Shown here piece after piece: positions 46,954 to 57,325 of a stretch of 64,000 bases of DNA (positions are counted from its first letter, which is position 1; each line of letters starts with the position of its first letter). This DNA comes from Ptychodera flava (taxonomy: Eukaryota; Hemichordata; Enteropneusta; Ptychoderidae). The stretch spans positions 5,130,410-5,194,409 of the forward strand of contig NW_027248277.1 in the NCBI RefSeq assembly GCF_041260155.1, given 5' to 3'. The position numbers and the translations under genes are program-made. Under the pieces are notes generated by a model. The model ran no database searches, was not told where the DNA came from, and was given only the letters and a program-made list of their open reading frames with translations.

Positions 46954-49900
46954 CTCTTAAAGGCCACCGGCCAAAATTGCAGCTTTACGGTACAAGTACA
47001 AAAATATTAATAACAAGAGAAAGAGTACATAACACAGTTAGAAAAACTCTTTTCTCAGTTTGTCTACTTTATAGAAACGATGCGAGCTTGAAAATGTCTG
47101 AACTGTTAGAGGAAGACATCAGAGAATAAAACTTGTCTAGAGTTGGGTGTGAATAAGACCAACGTGGTAAATATTGCAATCTTAGCCGCCGATATAATGG
47201 GCATATACAGATAAAGTGATATTCGTCCTCTATTTCATACAAGTCACAAATTTTACAAGTTTATCTTCGAAAACAGTACCCAGGGCTTTATCTTTCTCGA
47301 TGTCAAGAACTTCTGAGACAGGCAAGGGCTCTCTTAAATTAGAAAAACATAGTCAAAGCTAAATATGTGTTAAAGACCTCCGAGATTATTGAATGGGATG
47401 ACTTTAATTGATTTGCAAAAGGCATTCGATAAGGTTGATCATGGCATCTGGTACATAAATTGAAAGCAATAGGTTTGAATAACAAGGCGATTGATTGGTT
47501 CAAATCACATTTGACTGACAGACAAAAGGTGCTTACCGTGAAATGGTAGACTTAATCTAATTGGATCGAATTAATCATCGCGTTCCAAATAGGATCGATA
47601 TTTTGGTCCCCTGCTGTTCGGCTGCCAATTGTCATCTTTCATCATATGCTGATGATTCTTCATTTCTTGTCATTGGAAGCAATTATCATAGACAAATCAG
47701 TATACTTTAAGCCTAGATTGCAAAGTTTAAACGAATAGTTGATCGGCAATAGACTATCTTTGCAAATGTTTTAAACCGAGTCGATTATTTTTTGGTCCAG
47801 CCATAAATTGAGGAGCTATTCCGAACTGAACATCACCTGGAACTAGTATTGTTGCCAAAGACGTTGTAAGCTATCTGAGGCTGATTTAGATCAGAGACTG
47901 TAGGATGACAACATGGCCAGACGCATATCCAGAAAGCGAATTTTTGACTCAAGTTCCTATACCATAAACGTTGTTTGCTTGATTTTGAAACTGGGAAACT
48001 TATAACCAGCGGTTTAATTAACTGTATTTATGACTACACATGTGCGTATTGGTTTTTGGGACTTAATGCAACGACAAAATGTCGCTTAAGTAGAATACAA
48101 AACACAATTATCAGATTTGTTTGAAACTGCATACCCGTGCAGACATTTATGTCACTCATTTTGAGAAATTAGACTGGCTTCCAGTTGGATAAAGGGTTGC
48201 AAATTTAAGCTAAACTTGATGCATAAGGTAGTTCTTGATCAAGGACCGTCTGATTTGTCGTCAACTGTTTATCATAAGACAAAATGTACATAATCATAGC
48301 ACTCGATGCGGAAATGTTTCTGTCTATATACCATTTAGAGCTAAAGTCTGTCAAAATGGGTTTCATTATTCAGCATCACAATTCTGGAATAATCCTGCAA
48401 CATCAGAATTTTTTTTTAAATTTGTGCCTTTAAACGAAAGGTAAAGTTTCAAAGAACTACTTACACAGTGTTCTTGTTGCAAGATTCAACAATGAGTATT
48501 GTCAGCTCTTGTCCTTGTTTTGGTGTTCTTACTTGGGTTATTTTGTTTCTGTGTTAAGTGTCAATTTTTTCGTGTGTTTTTTATTGTTATTTGAGGTCGT
48601 TTATTATTCTAGACCACATTTGAAATCAGTCCTTAGACTTTTCTGCGTTATCCATGTGCAAACAGATTTTGATTGTGAGTTTGTTTATATTAGCTATTGT
48701 TAATGTACGTTCAAAATATTTTACACTGTGTTTTTTACTATTCTAGCAAAATAAATAAAATAAAAAAATGAAGAAATACGTCATCAACCATGAACTGAAA
48801 ATTTGACTGACTTTGTGAGACGTTAAATGTAAAATGTGTCCAGTAAACATTTATGTTACTTTAAGCGACGAACGACTGGGGAAAAATAACGGGTACATCA
48901 CAGGCCAATCAATGTGTAATGATTGACATACTTGTCCTTCACGCTGTGTCAAACTTTCAGTTCATGTAACTTTAATACACAGATCCGTAATTGGTAGCCT
49001 TCACACCTAATTAAGATTTATTAATAAAAATAATCTGCATATCAGTGTTCACATCTATGCTCACACAAAAAAGTAATTGGACTCACTGAAATTCTACCCG
49101 ATGAAATACCTCTACTAGCCGATGAAATAAATTTGTATTGCATCAAACGTAAAGTAGGAAGACTTAATGTATTAAATGTATCGTCTTCGGCTTGCATTTG
49201 TATGGCTCCGTATAAAATACTTATGTACCATGTACCATGTACATACTCATGTAACTCGAACCAAAAAGTTCAGGATATCGGTACAAATATCCTCACTGCG
49301 TCTTTCACAGGTTTTATGTTTTGCTTTTAATACCATATAAGACAATCGCCTGTGTTTCTTCACGTTATATCCAATTAATATTTAGCAATTGTGTCACATT
49401 TTTCACGTTTTAGGGATCAAGGATTGTAGGTGAAGAAGTGGTCATGTGTTTCAATGGAACCGTGGACCTGTATACCGGACACTTTGGGTTGACAACTAGC
49501 AAAAGAATGGACGTAAGTAAGCTGTGCCTCGATACCTCGTAACTGTGCAGCTTTTGCACAAAACGTAAATCATTTGCTTTTCGAGAACACGGTACAATCA
49601 TAGTTCCTCGAGTTATAGGAACCGTGTTTGAACTGAAGTGATATTTCACATTTATAAAAAATAGTCATAACTTAATCACAATTCACGAGCAGTGTTGTTT
49701 CAAGTGAGATCTCCTTGATGGCGATAGTGAGTGACCATCCTAATAGCCTGACAATAACAAAGAAGAGAAGACCGAGTTGAATACATGATATTATGTTTCT
49801 CTTTCACGTTTTTTAAAGCAGTGCCCTGAGCTATTGGCTGGAGACATCTGGTGGCATCCTTCTGGAGAGATTACATGGTCTTCAAGTGTGGTTTACTGCA

Positions 49901-49974
49901 TGCATACCCATCGTGATGATTACTTCCTGTACTATTGCTTGTACCACCATCCAGAAGTTGATATCGAAAAATGA
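45106..49974 (+). CDS. Secreted six-cysteine protein of unknown family, copy B (intact)
   Basis: Exons 45106-45414, 49414-49512 and 49819-49974 (phases 0, 0; donors GTGAGT and GTAAGT) give 187 aa. Residues 1-17 are a signal peptide (MLFAILLATLLPIVLCD); cleavage would leave an acidic start DSDEPF. Six cysteines remain in the mature part: EWKCSH, VDCTEELW, VVMCFNGT, QCPELL, VYCMHTH and YYCLYHH, an even number fitting disulphides. FNGT is a possible N-glycosylation site. Exon 3 is rich in Trp, Tyr and His (GDIWW, GEITWSSS, HTHRDD). No membrane anchor or known domain is recognised. Intron 1 (4 kb) contains a TA microsatellite and a degenerate LINE. AATAAA at 50018-50023 could end the transcript. 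Start supported by the signal peptide conserved in three copies. Confidence 0.78.
45415..46890. other. Left part of gene B intron 1, moderately GC-rich
   Basis: Conserved in block C and lacking in the short intron of A. Frames of 60-90 aa on both strands (for example 45727-45999 and 45879-46142) are equally open and are disrupted between B and C, so not coding. Probably transposon-derived, but ends and class are not visible. Confidence 0.45.
46893..46951. repeat. (TA)n microsatellite (block B)
   Basis: Pure AT dinucleotide tract of ~58 bp. The copy in C at 60419-60540 is about twice as long. Confidence 0.97.
46960..48770 (+). mobile_element. Degenerate non-LTR retrotransposon (CR1/L2-like), block B
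   Basis: Reverse-transcriptase remains: LIDLQKAFDKVDH at about 47402-47440, a GS(I)FGPLLF-like motif near 47592-47613, then RIQN...IRF and LDWLPVG near 48095-48190, and the C-terminal WN(N)P segment in 48235-48444. Many stops and frameshifts separate them. The 3' end is an AAAATAAATAAAATAAAAAAA tail at ~48750-48770. It sits inside intron 1 of gene B, same strand. Confidence 0.75.
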
Positions 49975-50245
49975 TGACAAATTTTGGATACAGGAACAAT
50001 GCCGATGGACACCCGAGAATAAAAATGGAGTCATTATTTTTAAAGTTTCTTTTAAGCTGTTAGGACACTGTAGGGCTGATTCCCTCGACATACATTATGT
50101 AGCTGCATATTAAGGGCTTACATTTGTTATTTGCCATTACACTGTCTAAGTTGTTCTGTGAAATAATTGGAATGGTGCATTATCCATCCTAAAGAGGAGG
50201 ATAATGTTTCATACACTGTGATTGCTGAAGCTTAGAAATCATTAA

Positions 50246-50870
50246 AGGGCCATTATTTGTAACATTTGACCATTTTTTACCTTGGAAAATTCCATGTTGG
50301 AGGCTCATATTTGTTGCAAAATTTTGTTTTACGAAGAAACAAACATGATTAGTGATGTTATAGCCACATAAAACTGCTAATTTTTGTTCAAACGTGTTGC
50401 CCTTCCGAGCTCGTTTGTTGACGTCTGGCATGCTCAGCGTGCCGGGGAGAACGCAGATATGGTGACGCCGCGATCACGCAAGATGTACAAGTTCACGTTT
50501 ATTGCGGGATCAAAACAACATTGCGTCGTGGATTGCCAGACATCTGGCTACCCAACGTGCTCGGACAATGGACTGCGACGTAAGTACCGGGCATAAGTAA
50601 TGAATATTTATTTTGAAATTGCTGTAAATGGCTCGCGCAGGTGCAGAAGAATGCCTACGTTGCAATCCGCGTGTCAACAGAGTTTGTATTTCTGTCCGGA
50701 CAAAAATTGAAATTTTCGTTGTAAAATCACATGTTATTTAGTTGTAGGGCACGTAATGTTTCCGAATGATATGCGATTCTCTGTTATTTGACAGGCTATT
50801 CAACATGAGCCAGTGATCATTTCAATCAAAACTAACGGAAAAATCGCCAGAAGATACAGCTAATGGAACT
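50246..50870. mobile_element. TTAA-target non-autonomous transposon, 625 bp, with empty site in block C
   Basis: TTAA at 50242-50245 and 50871-50874. Ends are imperfect inverted repeats AGGGCCATTATTTGTA (left) and AGTTCCATTAGCTGTA (right, reversed). Block C reads straight through at one TTAA (63824-63827), so B carries the insertion or C a precise excision. Related ends are at 20191-20567. The interior is GC-richer and has a 70-aa frame (50384-50596) followed by GTAAGT at 50580; not recognised. Confidence 0.8.
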
Positions 50871-50956
50871 TTAATAAAAACCTTCAGTAGAACTTGTGAA
50901 ATAGTACACACTTACCGTAACCGGTTTTAAATTTGGAAGACGACAAAAGTTGCATA

Positions 50957-50957
<1 letters not shown>

Positions 50958-50998
<41 letters not shown>
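50958..50998. repeat. (CT)n microsatellite (block B)
   Basis: Pure CT tract of ~40 bp after CATAGTA. The copy in C (63909-63967) is longer. Confidence 0.97.
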
Positions 50999-51000
<2 letters not shown>

Positions 51001-53088
51001 CTATTTTTAGTCTGAAAACTGATACAATATGATTTTTATCTGATCGGAATAGTAACATCAGTCAATTCTATATTACACATCGCTAAAAGGCATCTTCCGA
51101 CTACACTGTGACTAGACTTAGATTAATACTTTGTGAAAGGATATCATGTAGTGTATGACTTCTACATTAACTTGAATTCCAATTACCCTTTCGGACAATC
51201 AAAAAAGTGTATTGTTGCTCGATATACGTCTAGTCAGAACTCTTACACCGATATTTAGCAACCGGGATTTGTGTTGAAATTCACGATGGCTGCTCGTGAG
51301 GAAAGAAAGATATCTGCGGAGAACAAAATGCTCTCAACAATTTGCAGCCATGGTAATGATTTGAAAACGATTAACAGAAAGGTCAGCGAAAAAGCATTAA
51401 TATTTTGGTAATATGAAAACAAATTGTCAAATTGTTGGAACTGAAAAAACTTTGAATCCTTAATGCATCGTCCTAGGATCAAATAGTGTATTCCTCATGT
51501 TCCTGCATTGCCTAATGAGATCTAATCAACGTTAACAACCTTGTGTCCCTCTTGAATCTGTAAACCTGATATCGTATTATATCTACGATATTATGAATCT
51601 TGCGAGAGCATTTATTAAAGCGATCACTGAATTATGTATGTCTGACATCTTGCTTATTGTAGTACACATTAGACTGAACGTCTTAAACTTTTGCTAAAAT
51701 TCCAAATAAAAACTTACGTTTTTATCAAAACAAATATAAGTAGAAGGGGATCGGTCTAGAAATATTTGAACTAAATAAACAAAGTGCCATAGAACTACCG
51801 ATATTCGAAACTTAAAATAGTCGCAATTTATATCAAGCGGGGGGGGGGGGTAGCGACTTTAACTAAGTCTTTGAAATCTTTACTAACATCGAGAGGTCTA
51901 CACGATGTAAATCAGAACAGTATTGATAAAATCTGAGTCGTAATTTCAAGCTTTTGAAAATACTTTGGTCATTACAAGGGTATTTTTAACCTATGTCCCA
52001 TCATAAAAACAGGAAAAATCAAGTAACGCTGTGCAAGAGAAACAATTAACACAGAATTTATGTATTATGAATTTTAAATTGCCGCTGTACTCTATGTTAT
52101 TTCTATGACTGAAAATACAATACAGTCAACTCTACATTTACGGAAATGGCTTCAAAATTAATCAGCATAGCCTGACGAAAAGCGAATATTACAAGAAATC
52201 AGTGTTCGAAGTTTCTCGCGCATTACACTTCATGTGTAGGATTTATAGTTAATGCGATTAACTAACACAATTCTCAATCATCGTTTATTAGAGCCTATGC
52301 ATATTTGAGTGAAGGACACTTTTTTCTAAAGAGTATGTATCATAAGAGAATTTAGCTCTATCTTCGCACACACTAGAGCTAATAACTGGCACAGCGTAAG
52401 CGTATTTTGGCCCATGCCCACCGAAGTAGGTCCATGTCGCAGGTTGGCGTGTCTTTGTCTATATGTGTGTCTGTAATATGTCTGAATGTGTATTATGAAT
52501 TTTTTGAGAAATCACCGCCCACTGAAATAGCGTCGAACAAAGTTTCGCAAGGGGTGTTTGCGGCGGATTTGGACGTTAGTCTATGGAATATCCCATAGCT
52601 GTGGTTGCGGGATTAGAACCGTAAAGTCAAAACCAACCCGTAGAGGGCAGGAATCCCGTCTGAATACACTACAGCTATGGACCCACAGCTAGGCCGGTCC
52701 CATACGGTGCAGTGCATTCATGTCGTCTACACTGCTGAAGAATACGGTCCCGTGTGACAGTGCATCATTATAGAACCGATATACGATACGTTTGCTGTTG
52801 ACGAGTTTAAGTATCTAGGGAGTGAATTACATGCATGGTTTGTGATCAATAAAACACTTCAGAATCGATAATTTATCGACAAATAGAGATATACTACGCT
52901 TTAGACTCATGTCGTTGAATTACATTCGAAAAAGAGGTATTCATAAGTTTTAAATTCAGGCTAATAGACATATGTAACAAAATCGAGACGAATAGTATTC
53001 AATGTGTTCATTACCAGTATGAACGTTTGTTTACGTATATTTGTTATGCTCTTATAACAGTCCTCAATACAGAGACAAGACACGGTAC
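51001..53088. other. Tail of block B and unassigned sequence
   Basis: 51000-51260 still shows words shared with block A at 40570-40770 (ACACCGATATTTAG). A 12-G run is at 51839-51850. A segment at 52832-52890 (GCATGGTTTGTGATCAATAA) recurs at 56112-56170. No coding frame is supported. Confidence 0.5.
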
Positions 53089-53893
53089 TTTATCATATAC
53101 CCATGCCCATATTGCTACATCCTAGTGACGTTCACCGTAAAATATCAGCCGTGATATTTCACGGTAAACGTCGAGATATGCACGATGAACGTCATCAGTT
53201 TTAGAGTTTTCCCGAACTACATTAGCAGTTTGTTGGTAAACAACGTAAACAACAAAATGGCTGCCGCTCACCGCCTGCGAAGCGATATCGGCGACGTAAA
53301 AACTTGAAGGGCTTCGAGGAACACGGGTATTTCTGGCTGCAAAATATGGAAATAACATGTTGAGTCTTGAAATGTTTTCCCATGGTATTTTGGGGGTCAA
53401 GTTCTAGCAAACATTCTGCCGTTCGTACGGCGCCGGCACTGTGCATGGTCTCCCCCGAACAGGTAGTGAGCGCGTGGCGTGACAGGGATGTCGCACGCGC
53501 GACGACTGTTGACATGGCAACTCTCAGGGTAAATAAACAAAATGGCGTCCCCTCTCCGCGCGAGCTCCGTGCCGTACGACGATCGAAATCAGGATAGATT
53601 TAAAGCCGAGCACAGTTTTTGATCGATTACAGTTGTATTAGCATATTGCACCTTAAAAGGTTCCTCCTGTATTACGATTTTTGTATCCCGGTGTCTGTCT
53701 GCTTGGGTTTCATTGAGATATGGACAACTTGCAGCGATGTCGCGCGTGATGTTTACTTCGTCGTATACTTAATGAATGAAGCCTGTTCACATAAACATTC
53801 TGATATTTATGCGCAAGGCGTAATAAAGTAAAGCCTCAAATTTTAAGGTTTTTCGTTGTATTAGTAAAAATATGGGCATGGGTATATGATAAA
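53089..53893. mobile_element. Inverted-repeat element, ~805 bp, with CpG-rich interior
   Basis: TTTATCATATACCCATGCCC at 53089 recurs inverted at the right end (53869-53893). Just inside the left end a 46-bp hairpin (53127-53172, GACGTTCACCGTAAAATATC and its complement) is present. The middle (about 53220-53600) is strongly CpG-rich (GGCGCCGGC, GCACGCGCGACGAC, CTCCGCGCGAGC). A captured promoter/first exon or CpG island is possible; no gene is recognised. Confidence 0.6.
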
Positions 53894-53895
53894 TC

Positions 53896-54047
53896 GGTTA
53901 TTACCCAATATCGCCTGTTTCTTGTGTCGTATCAGCATTCGTGTCATTTGTGCTGCGTCAGACACTCGACTTCGTCTCGTGTCTGACGCAGCACAAATGA
54001 CACTCATGCTGATACGACACAGGAACAGGCGATATTGGGTAATAACC
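53896..54047. mobile_element. 152-bp foldback element (hairpin)
   Basis: Starts GGTTATTACCCAATATCGCC and ends with its complement GGCGATATTGGGTAATAACC. The arms (~74 bp) are nearly perfect around GACTTCGTC. It abuts the right terminus of the 53089-53893 element. Confidence 0.88.
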
Positions 54048-56346
54048 TCTAACTATTTATACTTTCTGGATACTCCACATTTTTCTTGAAATACAAAAAA
54101 TAAAGCTTCAACTATGTGTCTATATTCTCCTTTTCTACAGGCCTTAAATAGCAAAAATGAAGGCGAGATAGGGATTGTCGGAGAGGAGATTATTTAGATT
54201 ATTTAAGTTCTTGGCTACGTATTGATAGTTTGTATCGAGATATGATTCTGTCTGTGTCATACCTGATCAATGAAAGCATACCTTGCTTTCAGTCGTTCAC
54301 GATAGAAATTTTGTGTCTTCACGCGATTATATATGGTATCTGTCGCTTAGGGCTAATCTTAACTGATGTTGTATTCAGGGCACGCTTACACATACCGGAC
54401 ACCTGGTACAACCACTACACGGCTGGTTCACAATGACACGATTGCTATTTTATCGGTCAATCACATCATCAAACGGACGTTAGCCCAATTACAGGATGAG
54501 GAATACACATGACCAACTACCCCAACGGAGTTTTTTAGCAAAATGTTGGCAAAATTGTGAAAAAATGACTTAGGTATATTTTATAAGGGTAACAAAAATC
54601 GACTTTGGCGCTAAAAGGGTTAATTTTAAATATCTGTGCAGCATGTCTTTTTATCGCATCTTTGTCCTTGGCACAGCAGGTAGTAATTCTAGAGAGACAT
54701 GTGGACTCCTGAGGCAAGTGGACCTAAATACTCGCTTACCAAATCGGGTGAACTACGTTACTCTCCATAGAATTTGTCCCAAAAGATGACAGAGTATGGT
54801 TCTGTACACGGTGACTCAATCGAGGCGACGGACAAGGAATGGGTGTCGCACATTTTGTGAAACACACTTACGAAAATCTTGGCTAAATTAGTAATAGATA
54901 TAACTTCACGATATTTCATTGTCGACAGAACATTTACTTGCGGTATTTATATGCTACTTTGGACGTTCTTCCAATACATTTGTCATCGATATAAATTTGG
55001 TAGTTCTACCAAATCAATTGTACATCACCCAACTAACTTTGCATAGATAAGATAGCTAATCCTGAAATAGACTTCAGCAGACAAACCCTGCCAACTGCAA
55101 CAGCAGTTCGAAAAGACCCCCAGCGTTAGGCGCAGCCTGTCTACACTTCACTCAAATGATAAAAACAAAAAAGACTGGGCGTATTTTTTCATCGTGTCTG
55201 CTGGCGAGAGTGCGAGATAATAAATCTATAGTGTGTTAGTTTGCTTTGAATTTCCATTTAATCAATAATAGCTGAAATGCTTGAGTTTCGATCTGAACAA
55301 CGTCCGCAAAAGGCAAACAAGATTGGAACTAATGTGGGATAATCGGATCTTAATATTTTTCACATTTCTCAAAAGTGTTACGTACCCTATAGCTGAATGT
55401 TGCAACATTACAAATTACTGATACAAACAAGGACATAACTTAAAAAGGTAAGCAGGCGAGCTCACATTTGCATTAAATCGACATTTCTTCACCATCCAAT
55501 TATCCCAAATTAGTTCCAATCGTGTTGGCGTAAAATCTATTTAGAAATACGCATGCCCTGAAACTTTTGTAAAAAAAATTATTTAAAACGTCAATCTATT
55601 ATGCACCTCACTACGTAATTGATAAGCTTCAAAGCACGGATAGTTCTTGCATTACTCTATATTGTTCTCTATTTGCCTTTATTTACCTCAATACTGCTAA
55701 AAATACATGAATTTATTACCCATTATCCTCATTTTATCGGATACTCATTCTGCATAATATCCAGAATTTTCTTAGATCTATTTGCTGTAACCATCCCTCA
55801 TAGAAACGCCATCATATTTTGCATCTATCATTTTGATCATTATTTCCGAATGTTGACAATTTTACTGAGTTGTTTTCGTAACTCTTTATGAAAAGGTGGT
55901 TGGAAACATACGCAGACTTCAGAAATGACGATATTGAATGGATCTAACAGAAAACACTTTTGCATTGCCCCTGAAATAATAGTTTCATTGTTGGTTGGCT
56001 GCACCTCACACTTTGTATCTATTTTAACATAGACAATGGGAAAACTCCAGGGTTTCAAACAATCGAGGCACGGCCTAACTCTCCGTGCATATTGATACCT
56101 CCATGGCTGTGCATGGTTTGTGATTGATAAAACACTTCAGAATCGAGACTTTGTCGATAAATAGAGATAAAGTACATTAAAAAAAAACAGGCATTCGTAC
56201 AAGCTGAATATTAATTTAGACTTATAGAAATACATAACATAACTATGAATAATACTCAATGTGTTTATCACCGATAAAAATGTTTGTTTGCGTATATTTT
56301 ACGTAAATACTATCTATAACAATACAAAAATACAGATAAAACAACA
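54048..56346. other. Unassigned stretch with one inverted repeat
   Basis: GATTGGAACTAATGTGGGAT at ~55320 recurs inverted at 55497-55519 (arms ~27 bp, loop ~150 bp), possibly a decayed MITE. The 90-aa hydrophobic frame 55619-55891 has AT-driven composition and no homologous support. Confidence 0.4.
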
Positions 56347-56839
56347 GCACTAACGCACGGGTTTCTATCATATGCCATTTGTCCTCTGTTTGATGGGTAT
56401 TTTCTGCCAAACAAAATACAGAGTTGCGTGTGGTGCACTGATACTTCTGTGACTTGCACATTAGGGCCTTTACTTTGACGTTATACGCTAAATACAGTGT
56501 ACTGTAATTATGGTTCTTTTATTACTCTATATTATTCTATATTTGAGTGTTTACCCCAAATACAGCTTTGAATAAACGTGTATATTTTCCAGAGCTGTTG
56601 AAATCTAATAAATTTTCAACATTTTCATCTGGTCAATTTGCTAAATTCGTCGCCGACAGACACGTCTGCATATGTTCTACTATACAACCATTTTATCATT
56701 ATTTTTAAATGTCAAAAGTTTTACCTATTCGTTTGTTAACTCTTCATTGTAAAGGTGTTACGAACCTTTCACGTACTTTAGTAATAGCTGCATCTGATAT
56801 CCTACACTGTTCATTGCCCTTAAAATAGAATTTTGATTG

Positions 56840-57325
56840 TTAGTGTTGCTCAAATTGTGCCTTTTGCGAAAGAGATAATTGGAACAGCTGAATACTATTT
56901 TATACTATTTAGCTTGTCAACACGTCTCCCTCAATTCCGTACACAAACAGGCCAGAGGACGTTCTCTTTGCGTGCCTCAGGTTTCTGGAACTCACTTCCT
57001 GATGATATTCGGTGCAGCCACAATGTTGAAATTTTTAAAGCTCGGCTGAAATGTTTTATTCCGGATAATATTGATAAATATAACTTTTGTTTTTCATTCT
57101 CTTTGCTTTGTTGATATTTTTAAATATTTTATTTATATTTTTATTTTGTCTGCTATTTGACTTCATTGTTTTTTTAACACTTATTGGATTTGAATTCTGA
57201 GTGTTTAATTAGGACCCCATGGGAGATTACAGCCTTATTGGGTAATTGTAACTCGATTTAAGCATGTAAATGGGTAATCCTTTAAAGTGAAATAAATAAA
57301 TAAATAAATAAATAAGTAATAAATA
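56840..57325 (+). mobile_element. CR1/L2-type LINE 3' fragment (block C)
   Basis: Duplicate of 43270-43760, with the same STRLPQF, TGQRTFS, FWNSLPDDI tail and (AAAT)n end at ~57290-57322. Inherited by duplication, not a new insertion. Confidence 0.8.

Larger units (their letters stand above)
40780..51000 (+). repeat. Segmental block B (intact secreted-protein gene)
   Basis: Starts where 29280 of block A resumes similarity and runs through the intact gene (45106-49974) to the CT tract at ~50997. Its right part, from 42803, is almost identical to block C starting at 56347 (offset 13544 bp at the start, 13637 at exon 1, 13582 at exons 2-3). Confidence 0.8.

Noticed and set aside
55619..55891. 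90-aa hydrophobic ORF
   Set aside because: Ile/Phe/Leu-rich because of AT-rich DNA; no start context, no counterpart in other blocks.
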